From: SOIA01 sp964346585
GTDB lineage: Bacteria > Acidobacteriota > Aminicenantia > Aminicenantales > Aminicenantaceae
Direction: 5' to 3'
NCBI GenBank assembly: GCA_964346585.1
Contig: CAYFVQ010000175.1
Span: 23,378 to 87,377 of the forward strand
Length of the DNA stretch: 64,000 nt
Shown: piece by piece, positions 15,578 through 25,178 of the stretch
Layout of the letters: each line of letters begins with the position of its first letter
Numbering within the stretch: the first letter of the stretch is position 1
Notes under the pieces: model-generated
The model's input: only the letters and a program-made list of their open reading frames with translations
The model's database searches: none
Told to the model about the DNA's origin: nothing
Position numbers and translations under genes: made by a program

Positions 15578-16408
15578 ATGATTCGCCTGAAAAACATTCT
15601 GACTGTGATTCTCTTTCTTTTTTGTGTGGTTTGTCTCTTAACTGTTTACCAGCCGGGATGTTCCGATACATCAACTTCTCTTCCGTCAGGAATCAAACCG
15701 ATTTCACTCCAGACAGAGCACGCTGGAAAAGAAACAGAAATTCTGGTGGATAAAAAATATCTCTTGGGAAAATTCGAACCTGCTCAGGCTGAAGGTTTTA
15801 TCGAAGCTGACTTAAAATACACAAATAATCGTCGTCTGTATCTACGGCAAGAGACCTACGAGGCTTTCACCCGAATGCATGACGCCGCTCTTCAATCTGG
15901 CTTAAAGCTGACTATTATTTCAGCTACCCGAAATTTCAATTCTCAAAAATACATATGGGAAAGAAAATGGAACGGGAAGACGCCCGTTGATGGGAACAAT
16001 CTTGCCGAAACAGTGATCGATCCCGTAGAAAAAGCCAAAACCATCCTCAAATTCAGCTCTATGCCGGGAACATCCCGACATCACTGGGGAACGGACATTG
16101 ACCTTAACTCTCTCAACAACAAATATTTCTCAACAGGAGAGGGGAAAAAAATATACACCTGGCTCACAGAAAATGCCTCGGATTATGGTTTCTGCCAGAC
16201 CTATACAGAGAAGGATTCCACACGGCGCACAGGATATGAAGAAGAAAAATGGCACTGGTCATACCTCCCGCTGGCCAGACCGCTCTTAGACCAGTACACT
16301 CAAAAAGTCAGTTATGATGATATAAATGGCTTTTTGGGGTGGGAAACAGCGAAAGTATTAAGAGTGATTAAAGACTATGTCCAATCCATCAATAAGAACT
16401 GCAAATGA
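15578..16408 (+). CDS. M15 (VanY-type) D-alanyl-D-alanine carboxypeptidase, exported
   Basis: 276 residues. An N-terminal hydrophobic signal (about 5-27) ends near QPGC, a weak lipobox at best, so either soluble export or lipidation is possible. The VanY motif reads SRHHWGTDID (zinc ligands His168 and Asp175), and the third ligand His226 is in EKWHW with Glu223 as likely catalytic base. Enzymes of this type trim the terminal D-Ala of peptidoglycan stem peptides in the periplasm. It stands alone and converges on the M14 gene. Confidence 0.88.
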   Translation: MIRLKNILTVILFLFCVVCLLTVYQPGCSDTSTSLPSGIKPISLQTEHAGKETEILVDKKYLLGKFEPAQAEGFIEADLKYTNNRRLYLRQETYEAFTRMHDAALQSGLKLTIISATRNFNSQKYIWERKWNGKTPVDGNNLAETVIDPVEKAKTILKFSSMPGTSRHHWGTDIDLNSLNNKYFSTGEGKKIYTWLTENASDYGFCQTYTEKDSTRRTGYEEEKWHWSYLPLARPLLDQYTQKVSYDDINGFLGWETAKVLRVIKDYVQSINKNCK

Positions 16409-16447
16409 TGGGCTCAGCGCAAAAAACTGAGTGAATACCTTTCTTAT

Positions 16448-18151
16448 CTACCGTTTCCATTTTTTATAGGATACAATGGGGAGGTTTTTTTTCCCTGTAT
16501 ACCTGAAAAAAGAAAAGATATCCCCAGTTTCGGGAACGAGTTTGAACTTCCAGTAGCGGATCAGCCCGTACTGCGACTCAGGCTCGAGAAGACACGGAAT
16601 CAGTTTCGCTCCCGCTTGAGCACAGCTCACATAAAAATCCTCTCTTTTTACGATTGTCTGGAGACTCTTCTTCTCCACCTGTATTTCTTGGGGAGGGAGG
16701 TAATCATATTCAGCCGGAACAACGTTTCCAACCTGGTAAACTTCGACTTTAAGAGCGATGTCCTTAGTGAACATATCCACCTCCAGACCATGGCGAAGCA
16801 GAGTTTCCACCACATCCTGGTGCTTGGCCGGAATGACATACCCTAAAGGTCTGGGGACACTGAGAGCCGGCTCCACATTTGGGAACCAATTTTTCTCGAC
16901 TTCCTTGACGACTTTCAAAGTTGAAGGATAGGAGTAAGGCTCGAAATCAGCTTGAGTCAGGGGTTCGCCAGCTTTCTTATCTACTTTGAGAATCCCTCTG
17001 ACCGGAGACTCCGACCTCTCGAAACGTTCGATCCTCAACTCCGGTGCTTTCGCGCTTCTGGCATACTTCATCCTCAGATGAACAAGGTCTTCAGGAGAAA
17101 GAGCCCTGGCTTGTGCCACAAGATCCTCTCGGAGACCTCTCACTGTAGAAACGATCTCAGCCCCATGTTTGGCAACGCTCTCGGCCAAAAACCTCATCCC
17201 AAAATACTGCCATCTCGTCCTTTCTCTCAGAGTCTCAACATCATGGCGGGACGCCCCTTCCTGAATGAAAGAGAGAGTCTCATAAATCCCCAAACTGTTC
17301 CGACCATCGTTGAGGTCTGTGGTGCTAAATCGTTTCATCGTCTGCCTCTCGCCCAGGTCTTCTTCTCGGTAACGCACTCCAGCAGAAGAATCTATCCCCA
17401 TACGCTGAGTGACAAGATACTCATGGAAGGTGATGTTCTTTTTCCTCAGTTTTTTCTCTACCTCAGTTAAAATCGTGTTTCTGGAAATTTCTTGAAACCA
17501 GGGATGAATATTGACATTGGATACACAGCCGATGGAAACTCGGTAGAAGTCGTCTCCCTTCTCATGAATATCCAAGGTGACCTCAGGCATCCAGGACCTG
17601 AAAACACGATGGATAGCCATAACTTCTGGGGACTCCAACTTGACATGATCTCGATTTAAATCCAGGTCTTGTTCGTTCCGGCGCTGGTCATACCAATTCC
17701 CGTAAGGATTGGCTTGAGGGATGATCAGAAAATTGACTTTTTTGAGCAAGGACTTCATCTCCCCGATAGCGAGGTCCCTGATCAGCCACAAGACAGCCTC
17801 TTTAGCTGATTGTTCATTCCCATGCTGAGACGCCACGATCAGGAAGGACGGCTTTTCATTGTTGAGCTGAGGAGGACTGTCCGTCCCTTCTTCTGTGATT
17901 ATACAGAGGTAAAGGTCTTTCGCAGCATAATCCCTGACCTCTAATGTCTGGCCGATGATCCGTATTTCCAGCTCTTTCGATAGTTGATCCAGCCGGCTGA
18001 GAAACCGGCTGACCTCTTCATGTTGACTGTACTGAGTGAAGTTTATCTCTTCGGCCGGAGTTTTAACGGTTCTGGCCAGCAGGGTTGTGACAGAGAGAAA
18101 GAAGATAAAAATGATGAAAACCGATTTTTTAAAATATTTTGTATTGGCCAT
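16448..18151 (-). CDS. Secreted M14-family zinc carboxypeptidase
   Basis: 567 residues from the ATG at 18151, preceded by GGGAGGTGG; an in-frame start 30 bases upstream lacks such a site. A signal peptide covers residues 1 to about 27. Zinc-binding motif HGNE (His110, Glu113), the third ligand His196 in DIHEK, and the substrate-binding DLNRDH (Asn166-Arg167) are all present. The last 200 residues form a separate region with no recognised fold. The family cuts C-terminal residues from peptides or peptidoglycan stem peptides; the substrate is not evident. Confidence 0.88.
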   Translation of the reverse strand: MANTKYFKKSVFIIFIFFLSVTTLLARTVKTPAEEINFTQYSQHEEVSRFLSRLDQLSKELEIRIIGQTLEVRDYAAKDLYLCIITEEGTDSPPQLNNEKPSFLIVASQHGNEQSAKEAVLWLIRDLAIGEMKSLLKKVNFLIIPQANPYGNWYDQRRNEQDLDLNRDHVKLESPEVMAIHRVFRSWMPEVTLDIHEKGDDFYRVSIGCVSNVNIHPWFQEISRNTILTEVEKKLRKKNITFHEYLVTQRMGIDSSAGVRYREEDLGERQTMKRFSTTDLNDGRNSLGIYETLSFIQEGASRHDVETLRERTRWQYFGMRFLAESVAKHGAEIVSTVRGLREDLVAQARALSPEDLVHLRMKYARSAKAPELRIERFERSESPVRGILKVDKKAGEPLTQADFEPYSYPSTLKVVKEVEKNWFPNVEPALSVPRPLGYVIPAKHQDVVETLLRHGLEVDMFTKDIALKVEVYQVGNVVPAEYDYLPPQEIQVEKKSLQTIVKREDFYVSCAQAGAKLIPCLLEPESQYGLIRYWKFKLVPETGDIFSFFRYTGKKNLPIVSYKKWKR

Positions 18152-18311
18152 TATCCACCTCCCTATTCGGACGGAAGACAACCTAACGCCCCTTTGAAAT
18201 CATAAAAGTAAGGTCTTTTCTCTCTTTCTTCTTTACAAGATGAGAGAAAATGATGGTTCAACCCTGCTTTCCCAGATGGAGGATTAAAACCTCGCTCTCT
18301 GCCTTAAGAAA

Positions 18312-19556
18312 TCAATTCGTTTCTTCTTTTTTCTCAGGAAGAGTGAACTTTAACAGGATTTCTACTTGGCGCGCCTCCCGAAGGAGCTGAAATCTCACTT
18401 CTTCATCCCACTTGAATTGCGCCAAATATATCCTCAGCTCGTTCACATCAAAAAAGCTCATCCCATCAACAGAGAGAATGATATCTCCCTTTTCAAAACC
18501 GGCATTCAAAGCCATTCCGTCAATGGGCCGACTTTCGATAACCAGATTATCCAGCCCTTCGAACTTCTTCAGCCTCAATCCGACAGAGGGAAACGCTGGT
18601 CTCTTTTCTTCCGGAATACCCCAGACATAATCTGCAAAAGTCCTTGCCACTGTTAAGCTGCTTTCTCCTTCTGGAATTTCGACACATATGACAGTTTTGA
18701 AAGGCCGACGAGTTCTCTCATAGGCCCGCATGTTTATTCCCAAATTGTAAAGAAGGTGACCTGATCCAGCCAGAACAACCACTTTTTTATTCTCTCTCTT
18801 TTGGGCTCGAACAGCATTAAACGCCATGACTTCATCCCACGCCGATTGAGCTCTGTAGAGTCCGGCAAATGCCATTTCCAAGCCTTTTCCCTTCATCTGA
18901 TGAGGGAGTTCTGCGCTTTCGAAAATCGTCCGAATCAGTGTCTTGTGCTCCTCATAGGAGAGGTCAGGATCAGGGATAATCTCCTTCTCTTCATCGGACA
19001 GAGCATCCCATCCTTGCATCCTGATTTTTGTGATGAGTTTCCTCGGAGCGTTGAGCGCGTAAAGGGGGATCTTGCTATCCTTGGCAAATTTAAAAATTCC
19101 CTTGTAAAATTCAAAATTAAAATTCCAGTTCACATACCATTGAGATTCTTGGATGAACTCATCCTGAGAAAGTATTCCCACGCTCCATTTATTCAGAGCC
19201 TCTTGGTTGGTGACAGGAAACATTTCTAAGCCCACAGATACATTCCGGTCCTGCTCGTACAAGGCTTGAATGATTTTCGTTTGGATATCATGCATTGGCA
19301 AGCTGTTATGCGTCTCTCCCACATAGACAAAATCAGAGTTCTTCATTTCCAAGATCATCTTGGAAAATGGAATGGCTTTCCCTTCTTGCGCAGAGTATAT
19401 TTTTCCGGGCGTGACATTCATCGTCTTATCTTTCAGTTTTTTATTCCCGAGTTTGAGAGTTAAAGTCTTATCCTCTTGTTCGATTCCGCTCAATACAGAA
19501 GCCATGAGGATGAGGATCAGTCCCATTGAATTTTTCTTCATAAACATTCTTATCAT
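18312..19556 (-). CDS. Exported ChaN-like (haem-binding-type) domain protein with C-terminal PDZ domain
   Basis: 414 residues. Signal-like N-terminus (to about 25), then a ChaN/DUF399-type domain (about 50-310: FVYVGETHNSLPMHDIQTKII, NVSVGLEMFP, and a conserved VVVLAGSGHLLYNLGI end), then a PDZ domain (about 340-405: IDGMALNAGFEKGDIILSVDGMSF). ChaN of Campylobacter is a haem-binding lipoprotein; whether this protein binds haem is unknown. The PDZ domain suggests docking to a partner peptide in the periplasm. A GAGGAGA site precedes the ATG. Confidence 0.8.
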   Translation of the reverse strand: MIRMFMKKNSMGLILILMASVLSGIEQEDKTLTLKLGNKKLKDKTMNVTPGKIYSAQEGKAIPFSKMILEMKNSDFVYVGETHNSLPMHDIQTKIIQALYEQDRNVSVGLEMFPVTNQEALNKWSVGILSQDEFIQESQWYVNWNFNFEFYKGIFKFAKDSKIPLYALNAPRKLITKIRMQGWDALSDEEKEIIPDPDLSYEEHKTLIRTIFESAELPHQMKGKGLEMAFAGLYRAQSAWDEVMAFNAVRAQKRENKKVVVLAGSGHLLYNLGINMRAYERTRRPFKTVICVEIPEGESSLTVARTFADYVWGIPEEKRPAFPSVGLRLKKFEGLDNLVIESRPIDGMALNAGFEKGDIILSVDGMSFFDVNELRIYLAQFKWDEEVRFQLLREARQVEILLKFTLPEKKEETN

Positions 19557-19749
19557 TCTTTATCTCCTCTAATTATTCATCTATCTTATCGCTGATTTTT
19601 CTCTGATGTCAATCAACAAGTCAAGGAAAAAAGAACGCAGGCTCGCGTGAGACTGGCCAAAACCTAATCACGAAATGCCCCTTGAGTCTTTCTCCTTTCT
19701 TGGATGTCGGGCTTCAATTGATATTTCCAGCATCTGTCAATTTCTCTCG

Positions 19750-19778
19750 TTTACAATTCAGCCAGAGGGAATTATACT
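19750..19778 (+). promoter_or_regulatory. Promoter for the MFS transporter gene
   Basis: TTTACA (19750-19755), a 17-bp spacer, and TATACT (19773-19778), 17 bases before the ATG. The predicted leader is about 10 nt and holds no Shine-Dalgarno site. Confidence 0.5.
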
Positions 19779-19795
19779 TTCAACACGCCTAACAG

Positions 19796-20950
19796 ATGAT
19801 ATCCGAGCAAAAAACAGAAGCCAAAAAAACTATCCGGATATTAGCGGCAGCGTCATTCCTGAATGACATGGGCTCTGACATCATCTATCCCATCTGGCCT
19901 CTCTTTTTGACGACAGTCCTCAAAGCCAACATGGCGGCTCTGGGATTTCTGGATGGTTTGGGCGATGCCCTTGTCTCTCTATCCCAGGCCGCCTCAGGGT
20001 ACGTTTCAGATAGAATAAAAAAAAGAAAGGTATTTATCTGGTTGGGCTATCTCTTTGGAGCCTTATCCAGAATAGGGTACGCCCTCTCTTCTCTCTGGAC
20101 TCATCTCATCCCATTCAGGGTCCTCGACCGGTCTGGAAAAATCAGGAGTGCTCCAAGAGACGCAGTCGTGGCTGATATCTCAGATGAGGAAAACAGAGGC
20201 AAAAACTTCGGACTTCTCAGGGCCATGGACCATCTGGGAGCCGTATTCGGGATTCTCATCTGTATTTTTCTTTTCAGAATATTGGGATACAGGATACTCT
20301 TTACTCTGGCAGCCCTCCCCTCCTTCATCAGTGCTGCGTTGGTTTTTTCTTTTATAAAAGAAAGAAAGTCTGAGCGTCTCACAATCCACAAAGGCATCTC
20401 TTTCAAAGAACTCGATAGAAATTTCACTCTCTTTCTGGTTCTCAGTTCTGTCTATGCCTTGGGGGCTTTCAGTTATTCCTTTCTTTTGATATTCGCAAAA
20501 GAATTCGGATTTACGGTCACTTTCGTTCCGGTTCTTTATTTGATCTTCACAGCAGCAGCCTCTCTTTTCTCCTATCCCTTTGGCAAACTCGCGGATAGAA
20601 TAGGGCGAAAACCTGTTCTTCTGTTTTCTTACTTTTTCTGGATTGTCGTCTGCTTGATCGCGATATCCAAACCCAGTCGTTTGATGCTCTTTCTTGTATT
20701 TATTCTTTATGGGGCTCACAAGGGTGCCCTCGAGCCTGTTCAGAAAACGTTCGTCTCCGAATTGGCTCCCTGTGAATTCAGAGCCAGCTGTCTTGGCGGA
20801 TTCCAGATGGTCATCGGTTTATGTGCCCTTCCGGCCTCTTTCATCGCGGGAGTGCTCTGGGAGGTCGTCGGGATGTTTGCCCCATTCACACTCTCTCTCG
20901 CTCTCACTCTTGTATCAGGTGTATTGCTCTTCTTTGTTAAAAAACGCTAA
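19796..20950 (+). CDS. Major facilitator superfamily transporter
   Basis: 384 residues and about 11-12 membrane helices. MFS motif A appears in both halves: GYVSDRIKKRKVF after helix 2 and GKLADRIGRKPVL in the second half. ILDRSGKIRSAPRDAVVAD-like charged loops also fit MFS drug/sugar-type carriers (the full motif lies at about residues 105-124). No substrate can be read from the sequence. There is no clear ribosome-binding site before the ATG. The gene ends 131 bases before the oppositely oriented EF-G paralogue. Confidence 0.85.
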   Translation: MISEQKTEAKKTIRILAAASFLNDMGSDIIYPIWPLFLTTVLKANMAALGFLDGLGDALVSLSQAASGYVSDRIKKRKVFIWLGYLFGALSRIGYALSSLWTHLIPFRVLDRSGKIRSAPRDAVVADISDEENRGKNFGLLRAMDHLGAVFGILICIFLFRILGYRILFTLAALPSFISAALVFSFIKERKSERLTIHKGISFKELDRNFTLFLVLSSVYALGAFSYSFLLIFAKEFGFTVTFVPVLYLIFTAAASLFSYPFGKLADRIGRKPVLLFSYFFWIVVCLIAISKPSRLMLFLVFILYGAHKGALEPVQKTFVSELAPCEFRASCLGGFQMVIGLCALPASFIAGVLWEVVGMFAPFTLSLALTLVSGVLLFFVKKR

Positions 20951-21081
20951 GGCGGTTCTCCCCTATGATATTGATTCCCTTTTAATATCCTTGGGAATCT
21001 GTCTTTTGGAAGGTTGTCAATCCCCGCTTCAGAGGTTGAGGTGGGTCAATACTATTCTATTAATTATAATTATGTTGGTAT

Positions 21082-23169
21082 TTATTTCTCTTCTTCTTCA
21101 GGTTTGATCCGACCGTCTTTGATCGCATCGTTGATAACTTTCTGCTGAATCTGGCCTGGCACCTCTTCATAGTGGGAGAATTCCATCAGGTAGGACCCTC
21201 GGCCTCCAGTGATAGAAGTGAGTGTGGGTTCAAAATCCAGCATCTCAGCCATTGGAACCCTCGCCTTGATGATTCGCAGATTTCCTTTCTGTTCCATCCC
21301 CTGAACCTTGCCTCTTCTTCCGTTGAGATTCCCCATGATATCTCCCATGTAGGCTTCAGGTGAGTAAACCTCGATGTTCATGATCGGCTCAAGAATGGTG
21401 GGCCTGGCTCCTTTCATTCCCTTCTTAAAAGCCATAGAGGCCGCGACCTTGAACGCAATATCTGAAGAGTCTACATCATGATAGGAACCATCATAAAGGA
21501 TTACTTTAAAATCGACAGTCGGATAGCCTGCCACCACGCCTTTCTTCCTTGCTTCCTGAATTCCCTTTTCAATCGAAGGAATAAAGTTTTTGGGGATGGC
21601 TCCCCCGAATATCTTGTCCTCGAACTCAAAATCCGCTCCCTTAGGCAGAGGTTCCATCTTTATCTTTACATCACCATACTGGCCACGTCCACCTGTCTGT
21701 TTCTTGTATTTGCCCTGCACATCCGATTTTCCTTTGATAGTTTCTTTGTAGGGAATCTTGGGCGGCTTGAGGTCGACATTGACGCTGTACCTCTTTTTTA
21801 AACGATCCGTGACGATCTCCACATGGAGCTGCCCGTTTCCGGAGATGATCAATTCATTGGTTTCAGGCTCTCTTTCTATCCTTACGGTGGGATCTTCTTC
21901 GGTTATCCTATGAATCGCCTGAGAAATCCGGTCCTCATCTGCACGGGTTTTCGGTTCAATGGCAAAAGAGATAGATGGCTCAGGAAAGACAATAGGATGA
22001 AACTTTAAAGAAGCTCCCTTCGCACACAGGGAATCTCCTGTGGAAGTCTCTTTTAATTTGGCTGTCGCCACCAAATCTCCGACTTTCGCCTGTCCAGCGG
22101 GAACCTGCTCTTTCCCTTTCATGAAGAAAAGGCCTCCGAATTTTTCCGTGATTTCCTTGCTCGTATTGGTCACGGAAGCATCCGGATTCACTTTTCCTGA
22201 AAAGATCCTCATCAGAGAGATCCTTCCTGTGTATGGGTCTGAGATCGTTTTAAAAACGAGCGCTGAGAAAGGCTCATCGAGAGAAAGCTTTATCGTCCCC
22301 TCCTCTGCTTCGACCTCTCCTCTCTCCACGGGTGAAGGCAAGAAATTCACAATCCCGTTAAGGATGGGTTGAGTCCCGATGTTCACAAGAGCAGAAGCGA
22401 TGAATATCGGGAAAAACTGCCTGTTGAGCATACTCTTTTTGAGGCCATCGATGAGTTCTTCTGTGGTCAGCTCTCCTTTTTCGAAATACTTTTCCATCAA
22501 CTGCTCATCGTTTTCGGCAACCATCTCTGTTAACTCTTCAATCTTCTTCTCTGCCTCTTCCTTCATATCCTCAGGGATATCCTCTTCTTTGAATTTTCCG
22601 CTTTCATTTGGTTCAAAAATATAAGCCTTCTTGGTGACCAAATCGACCACTCCTTTGAAGTTCTTTTCTTCTCCAATGGGGAGCTGCACAGGAACAGCCT
22701 GACGGCCGAAAAACTGATGAATCGCTTCCACAGTCCGAGTGTAATTGGAATTCTCTCTATCCAGCTTGTTAATGACGATGATTGCAGGAATCTTGGCTTC
22801 CTCGAGCATTTCCCATACCTTTTCCGTCCCTACTTCTACACCTGCCACACCGCACACAAGAAGGACCCCGGCATCCACAGCTCTGAGGCTTGCCCTCGTA
22901 TCCCAGAGAAAATTCGTGTAGCCCGGACAATCCACAAGGTTAATCTTGCAGCCATTCCATTCTAAAAAACAAACAGCTGAATTGATGGAAATATTCCTCT
23001 CTATCTCATCGGGATCATAATCCGTTACTGTATTTCCACTTTCGACTTTGGTCAGCCTGGAAGTCGCCCCAGCATTAAATAAGAATGCAGAGGTTAAGGA
23101 TGTTTTCCCTGATGAACCGTGACCGACAACGGCAATGTTTCTGATCTTATCTGCATCATAATCTTTCAT
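21082..23169 (-). CDS. Elongation factor G paralogue (EF-G-2-like)
   Basis: 695 residues with all five EF-G domains. The P-loop is GHGSSGKTS (16-24) rather than the AHIDAGKTT of canonical EF-G, and G3 is DCPGYTNF (80-87) with Tyr84 where canonical EF-G has the catalytic His. NKLD is intact. From memory, both changes are features of the EF-G-2 subgroup (for example the second Thermus EF-G) rather than of the main translocase. A role in translocation under special conditions or in ribosome rescue is possible. The normal fusA is not in this window. Confidence 0.92.
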   Translation of the reverse strand: MKDYDADKIRNIAVVGHGSSGKTSLTSAFLFNAGATSRLTKVESGNTVTDYDPDEIERNISINSAVCFLEWNGCKINLVDCPGYTNFLWDTRASLRAVDAGVLLVCGVAGVEVGTEKVWEMLEEAKIPAIIVINKLDRENSNYTRTVEAIHQFFGRQAVPVQLPIGEEKNFKGVVDLVTKKAYIFEPNESGKFKEEDIPEDMKEEAEKKIEELTEMVAENDEQLMEKYFEKGELTTEELIDGLKKSMLNRQFFPIFIASALVNIGTQPILNGIVNFLPSPVERGEVEAEEGTIKLSLDEPFSALVFKTISDPYTGRISLMRIFSGKVNPDASVTNTSKEITEKFGGLFFMKGKEQVPAGQAKVGDLVATAKLKETSTGDSLCAKGASLKFHPIVFPEPSISFAIEPKTRADEDRISQAIHRITEEDPTVRIEREPETNELIISGNGQLHVEIVTDRLKKRYSVNVDLKPPKIPYKETIKGKSDVQGKYKKQTGGRGQYGDVKIKMEPLPKGADFEFEDKIFGGAIPKNFIPSIEKGIQEARKKGVVAGYPTVDFKVILYDGSYHDVDSSDIAFKVAASMAFKKGMKGARPTILEPIMNIEVYSPEAYMGDIMGNLNGRRGKVQGMEQKGNLRIIKARVPMAEMLDFEPTLTSITGGRGSYLMEFSHYEEVPGQIQQKVINDAIKDGRIKPEEEEK

Positions 23170-23290
23170 CTTGAAGCCTCCAAAGAATGATTAAACTCGA
23201 TTTTTCAACTCAATGAGTGTCTGACTTTTTAAAGAAGCAGCAACGGATATCATACAACAAAAAATCCTTCCTTCTCAAGATAAAATTTAA

Positions 23291-23483
23291 TAGGGGACGT
23301 TCCCCAAGGTACCACCTTAGCTTACCTAGCCCATTTCTAATTCATTATCTTTCAAAATACAAGGAAAAATAGAAGGAAGAATGGTTGAGCTAAGGTGGTA
23401 CCTTGGGGAACGTCCCCTATAGCTACTAAAATACCAATAAGGATAGATAGGGTGTCCCCTTGGGGAACGTCCCCTATAGCTAC
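23291..23483. repeat. REP-like palindromic repeat cluster, locus 2
   Basis: A forward unit at 23291-23321 (core GGGGACGTTCCCC, then AAGGTACCACC), an inverted unit at 23389-23424, and a third, partly degenerate inverted unit at 23450-23483 whose edge contains the TAG stop of rluD (23480-23482). Forward and inverted copies are about 70 bases apart and can fold into a long hairpin between the 5' end of the EF-G gene and the 3' end of the ileS operon. Confidence 0.85.
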
Positions 23484-24388
23484 AGCTTATTTAAAAAATC
23501 CTGTAGATCCTTGGGGAGTGGAGACGAAAATTCAACCGTTTCTTTTGTCTCTGGATGGCGAAAAGAAAGGTATGACGCATGAAGGAAAAGACGGGGAACG
23601 CGGATTTTTGTTTTTCGATAACCATACCGGGTATCTCCCACAAGAGAATGGCCGGCTGCCGCAAGATGAACTCTTATCTGATGGGTTCTTCCTGTGAGAG
23701 GTTTTATATCCAGAAGTGTGAACTCTCCATATTCTTTTTGAACAGAGTACAGAGTCACGGCATCCCTCGGCTTTTTCGTGCTGACTGAAATCCTCTCTCC
23801 GTGTTTCACATGGCGCCCGATGGCCCAGGTGAACTTTCCCTCTTTCTCAGGCATTCTCCCCCATACAAGCCCGAGATAAGCCTTCTGGACCTCTCTCTTT
23901 TTGAACTGCTCCTGCAGCCCTGTATACGCATCCATATTTCTGGCAATGACCATCAATCCTGATGTTTCTTTGTCCAAACGATGAACAATCCCCCACCTCT
24001 CTTCTGGACCGACATCTCTGATGCCCGGAAAATGGAAGAGAAGAGCGTTGACCAGAGTGTGTTTCCTGTTGCCTGCGCCGGGATGAACCACCATTCCAGA
24101 AGTTTTGTTGATGACCAGAATATGTCTATCGCAGTGAATAACATCTAAAGGGATGTCTTCGGATTGAATCGCTTCGAGTTCCTTGAGCGCGTACTCGATT
24201 TCAACTTTTTCTCCCGGCTTCAGCTTATAGTTTGACTTTCTGGTCTCTCCATTCACTCTAACTCTATTCGATCTGATGAATTTTTGGATCTGAGACCGTG
24301 TCAATTCAGTGATTTGGTCAGATAAAAAAACATCCAACCTCTGATTCGATCCGGATAAAGGTGTGACGAGAAATTCTTTTTTAGGCAC
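23480..24388 (-). CDS. rluD: RluD-family 23S rRNA pseudouridine synthase
   Basis: 302 residues. An N-terminal S4 RNA-binding domain (about 13-75: QRLDVFLSDQ, RSQIQKFIRSNRVRVNG) is followed by the catalytic domain with the HRLDKETSGL motif, whose Asp is the nucleophile. It converts uridines in 23S rRNA to pseudouridine. Exact target positions (RluD against RluC or other family members) cannot be assigned from sequence. Its start overlaps the end of lgt by 8 bases; last gene of the ileS operon. Its stop codon lies in a REP unit. Confidence 0.9.
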   Translation of the reverse strand: MPKKEFLVTPLSGSNQRLDVFLSDQITELTRSQIQKFIRSNRVRVNGETRKSNYKLKPGEKVEIEYALKELEAIQSEDIPLDVIHCDRHILVINKTSGMVVHPGAGNRKHTLVNALLFHFPGIRDVGPEERWGIVHRLDKETSGLMVIARNMDAYTGLQEQFKKREVQKAYLGLVWGRMPEKEGKFTWAIGRHVKHGERISVSTKKPRDAVTLYSVQKEYGEFTLLDIKPLTGRTHQIRVHLAAAGHSLVGDTRYGYRKTKIRVPRLFLHASYLSFRHPETKETVEFSSPLPKDLQDFLNKL

Positions 24389-25178
24389 TTTTTCTTTTTC
24401 TCAAAACGAGAAACAGTGTCACTCCGCCAATCAAACCCAAGATACTAAAAAACTGGGGAAAGGAAAGACTGAGATAGGGAGAGGGGTTGTTAACAAGAAA
24501 GGCATTATCCGGATGGTCTCCCCGAAAATACTCAACAAAAAACCGGATAATGGAATAATTGATGATATAAAAAGAAAAAACCTGACCATCGAACTTTTTC
24601 TTCCTCAGGATGAGAAACAGAACGAAGAAATTCAGAAAATTCAGAGCCGCCTCATAGAGTTGTGTGGGATGAAGAAGTGTGTGGAGTGGAATACCAGTGA
24701 GGTTGCTGGCATATTCGTTCTGAAAGGTCACGCCCCAGGGAAGAGAACACTCACTCCCGTAACAGCAGCCAGCACTGAAACACCCGATTCGCCCAAATCC
24801 ATGCCCTAAAGCCAAGGCAGACCCGACAACATCCGCGGCTTTCCAAGTAGGAATCTTGTGCTTCCGGAAATACCAGAGAGCAAAAATGATTCCGAACGCC
24901 AAACCACCTTGAAAAACTCCTCCTGAGCGCGCAAGGCTGAAGAGCTCACCCGGGTAACGCATGTAATGAGAGAAGTTCCCGATGAACAGAATCAGTTTAG
25001 CTCCGATCAAAGAAATGATAATCGTGTAAAAAGCCATGTCCAGCATTTTTGGAGCTTCAAGGCCTTGTTTTTTCGCCTGGACATACAAGAACCATAATCC
25101 AAAAGCCACACCTACAGCGAGCATGAATCCATAGGTATGGATGGTTAAAGGGCCAATCTTCAGGAGGACGGGATACAT
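24381..25178 (-). CDS. lgt: Prolipoprotein diacylglyceryl transferase
   Basis: 265 residues with about seven membrane helices. The Lgt signature is GFGRIGCFSAGCCYG (Arg130 within), with HPTQLYE and YFRGD later. It moves a diacylglyceryl group from phosphatidylglycerol to the lipobox cysteine of preprolipoproteins in the inner membrane. At the position of E. coli His103 (GGMSFHGG) this protein has GGVFQGG with Gln90. Overlaps lspA by 19 bases, so the first two lipoprotein-maturation steps are co-expressed. Confidence 0.95.
   Translation of the reverse strand: MYPVLLKIGPLTIHTYGFMLAVGVAFGLWFLYVQAKKQGLEAPKMLDMAFYTIIISLIGAKLILFIGNFSHYMRYPGELFSLARSGGVFQGGLAFGIIFALWYFRKHKIPTWKAADVVGSALALGHGFGRIGCFSAGCCYGSECSLPWGVTFQNEYASNLTGIPLHTLLHPTQLYEAALNFLNFFVLFLILRKKKFDGQVFSFYIINYSIIRFFVEYFRGDHPDNAFLVNNPSPYLSLSFPQFFSILGLIGGVTLFLVLRKRKSA

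Noticed and set aside
15578..15665. Lipobox in the M15 carboxypeptidase signal (YQPGC)
   Set aside because: The residues before Cys do not fit the usual L-[AS]-[GA]-C pattern, so lipidation is not claimed.
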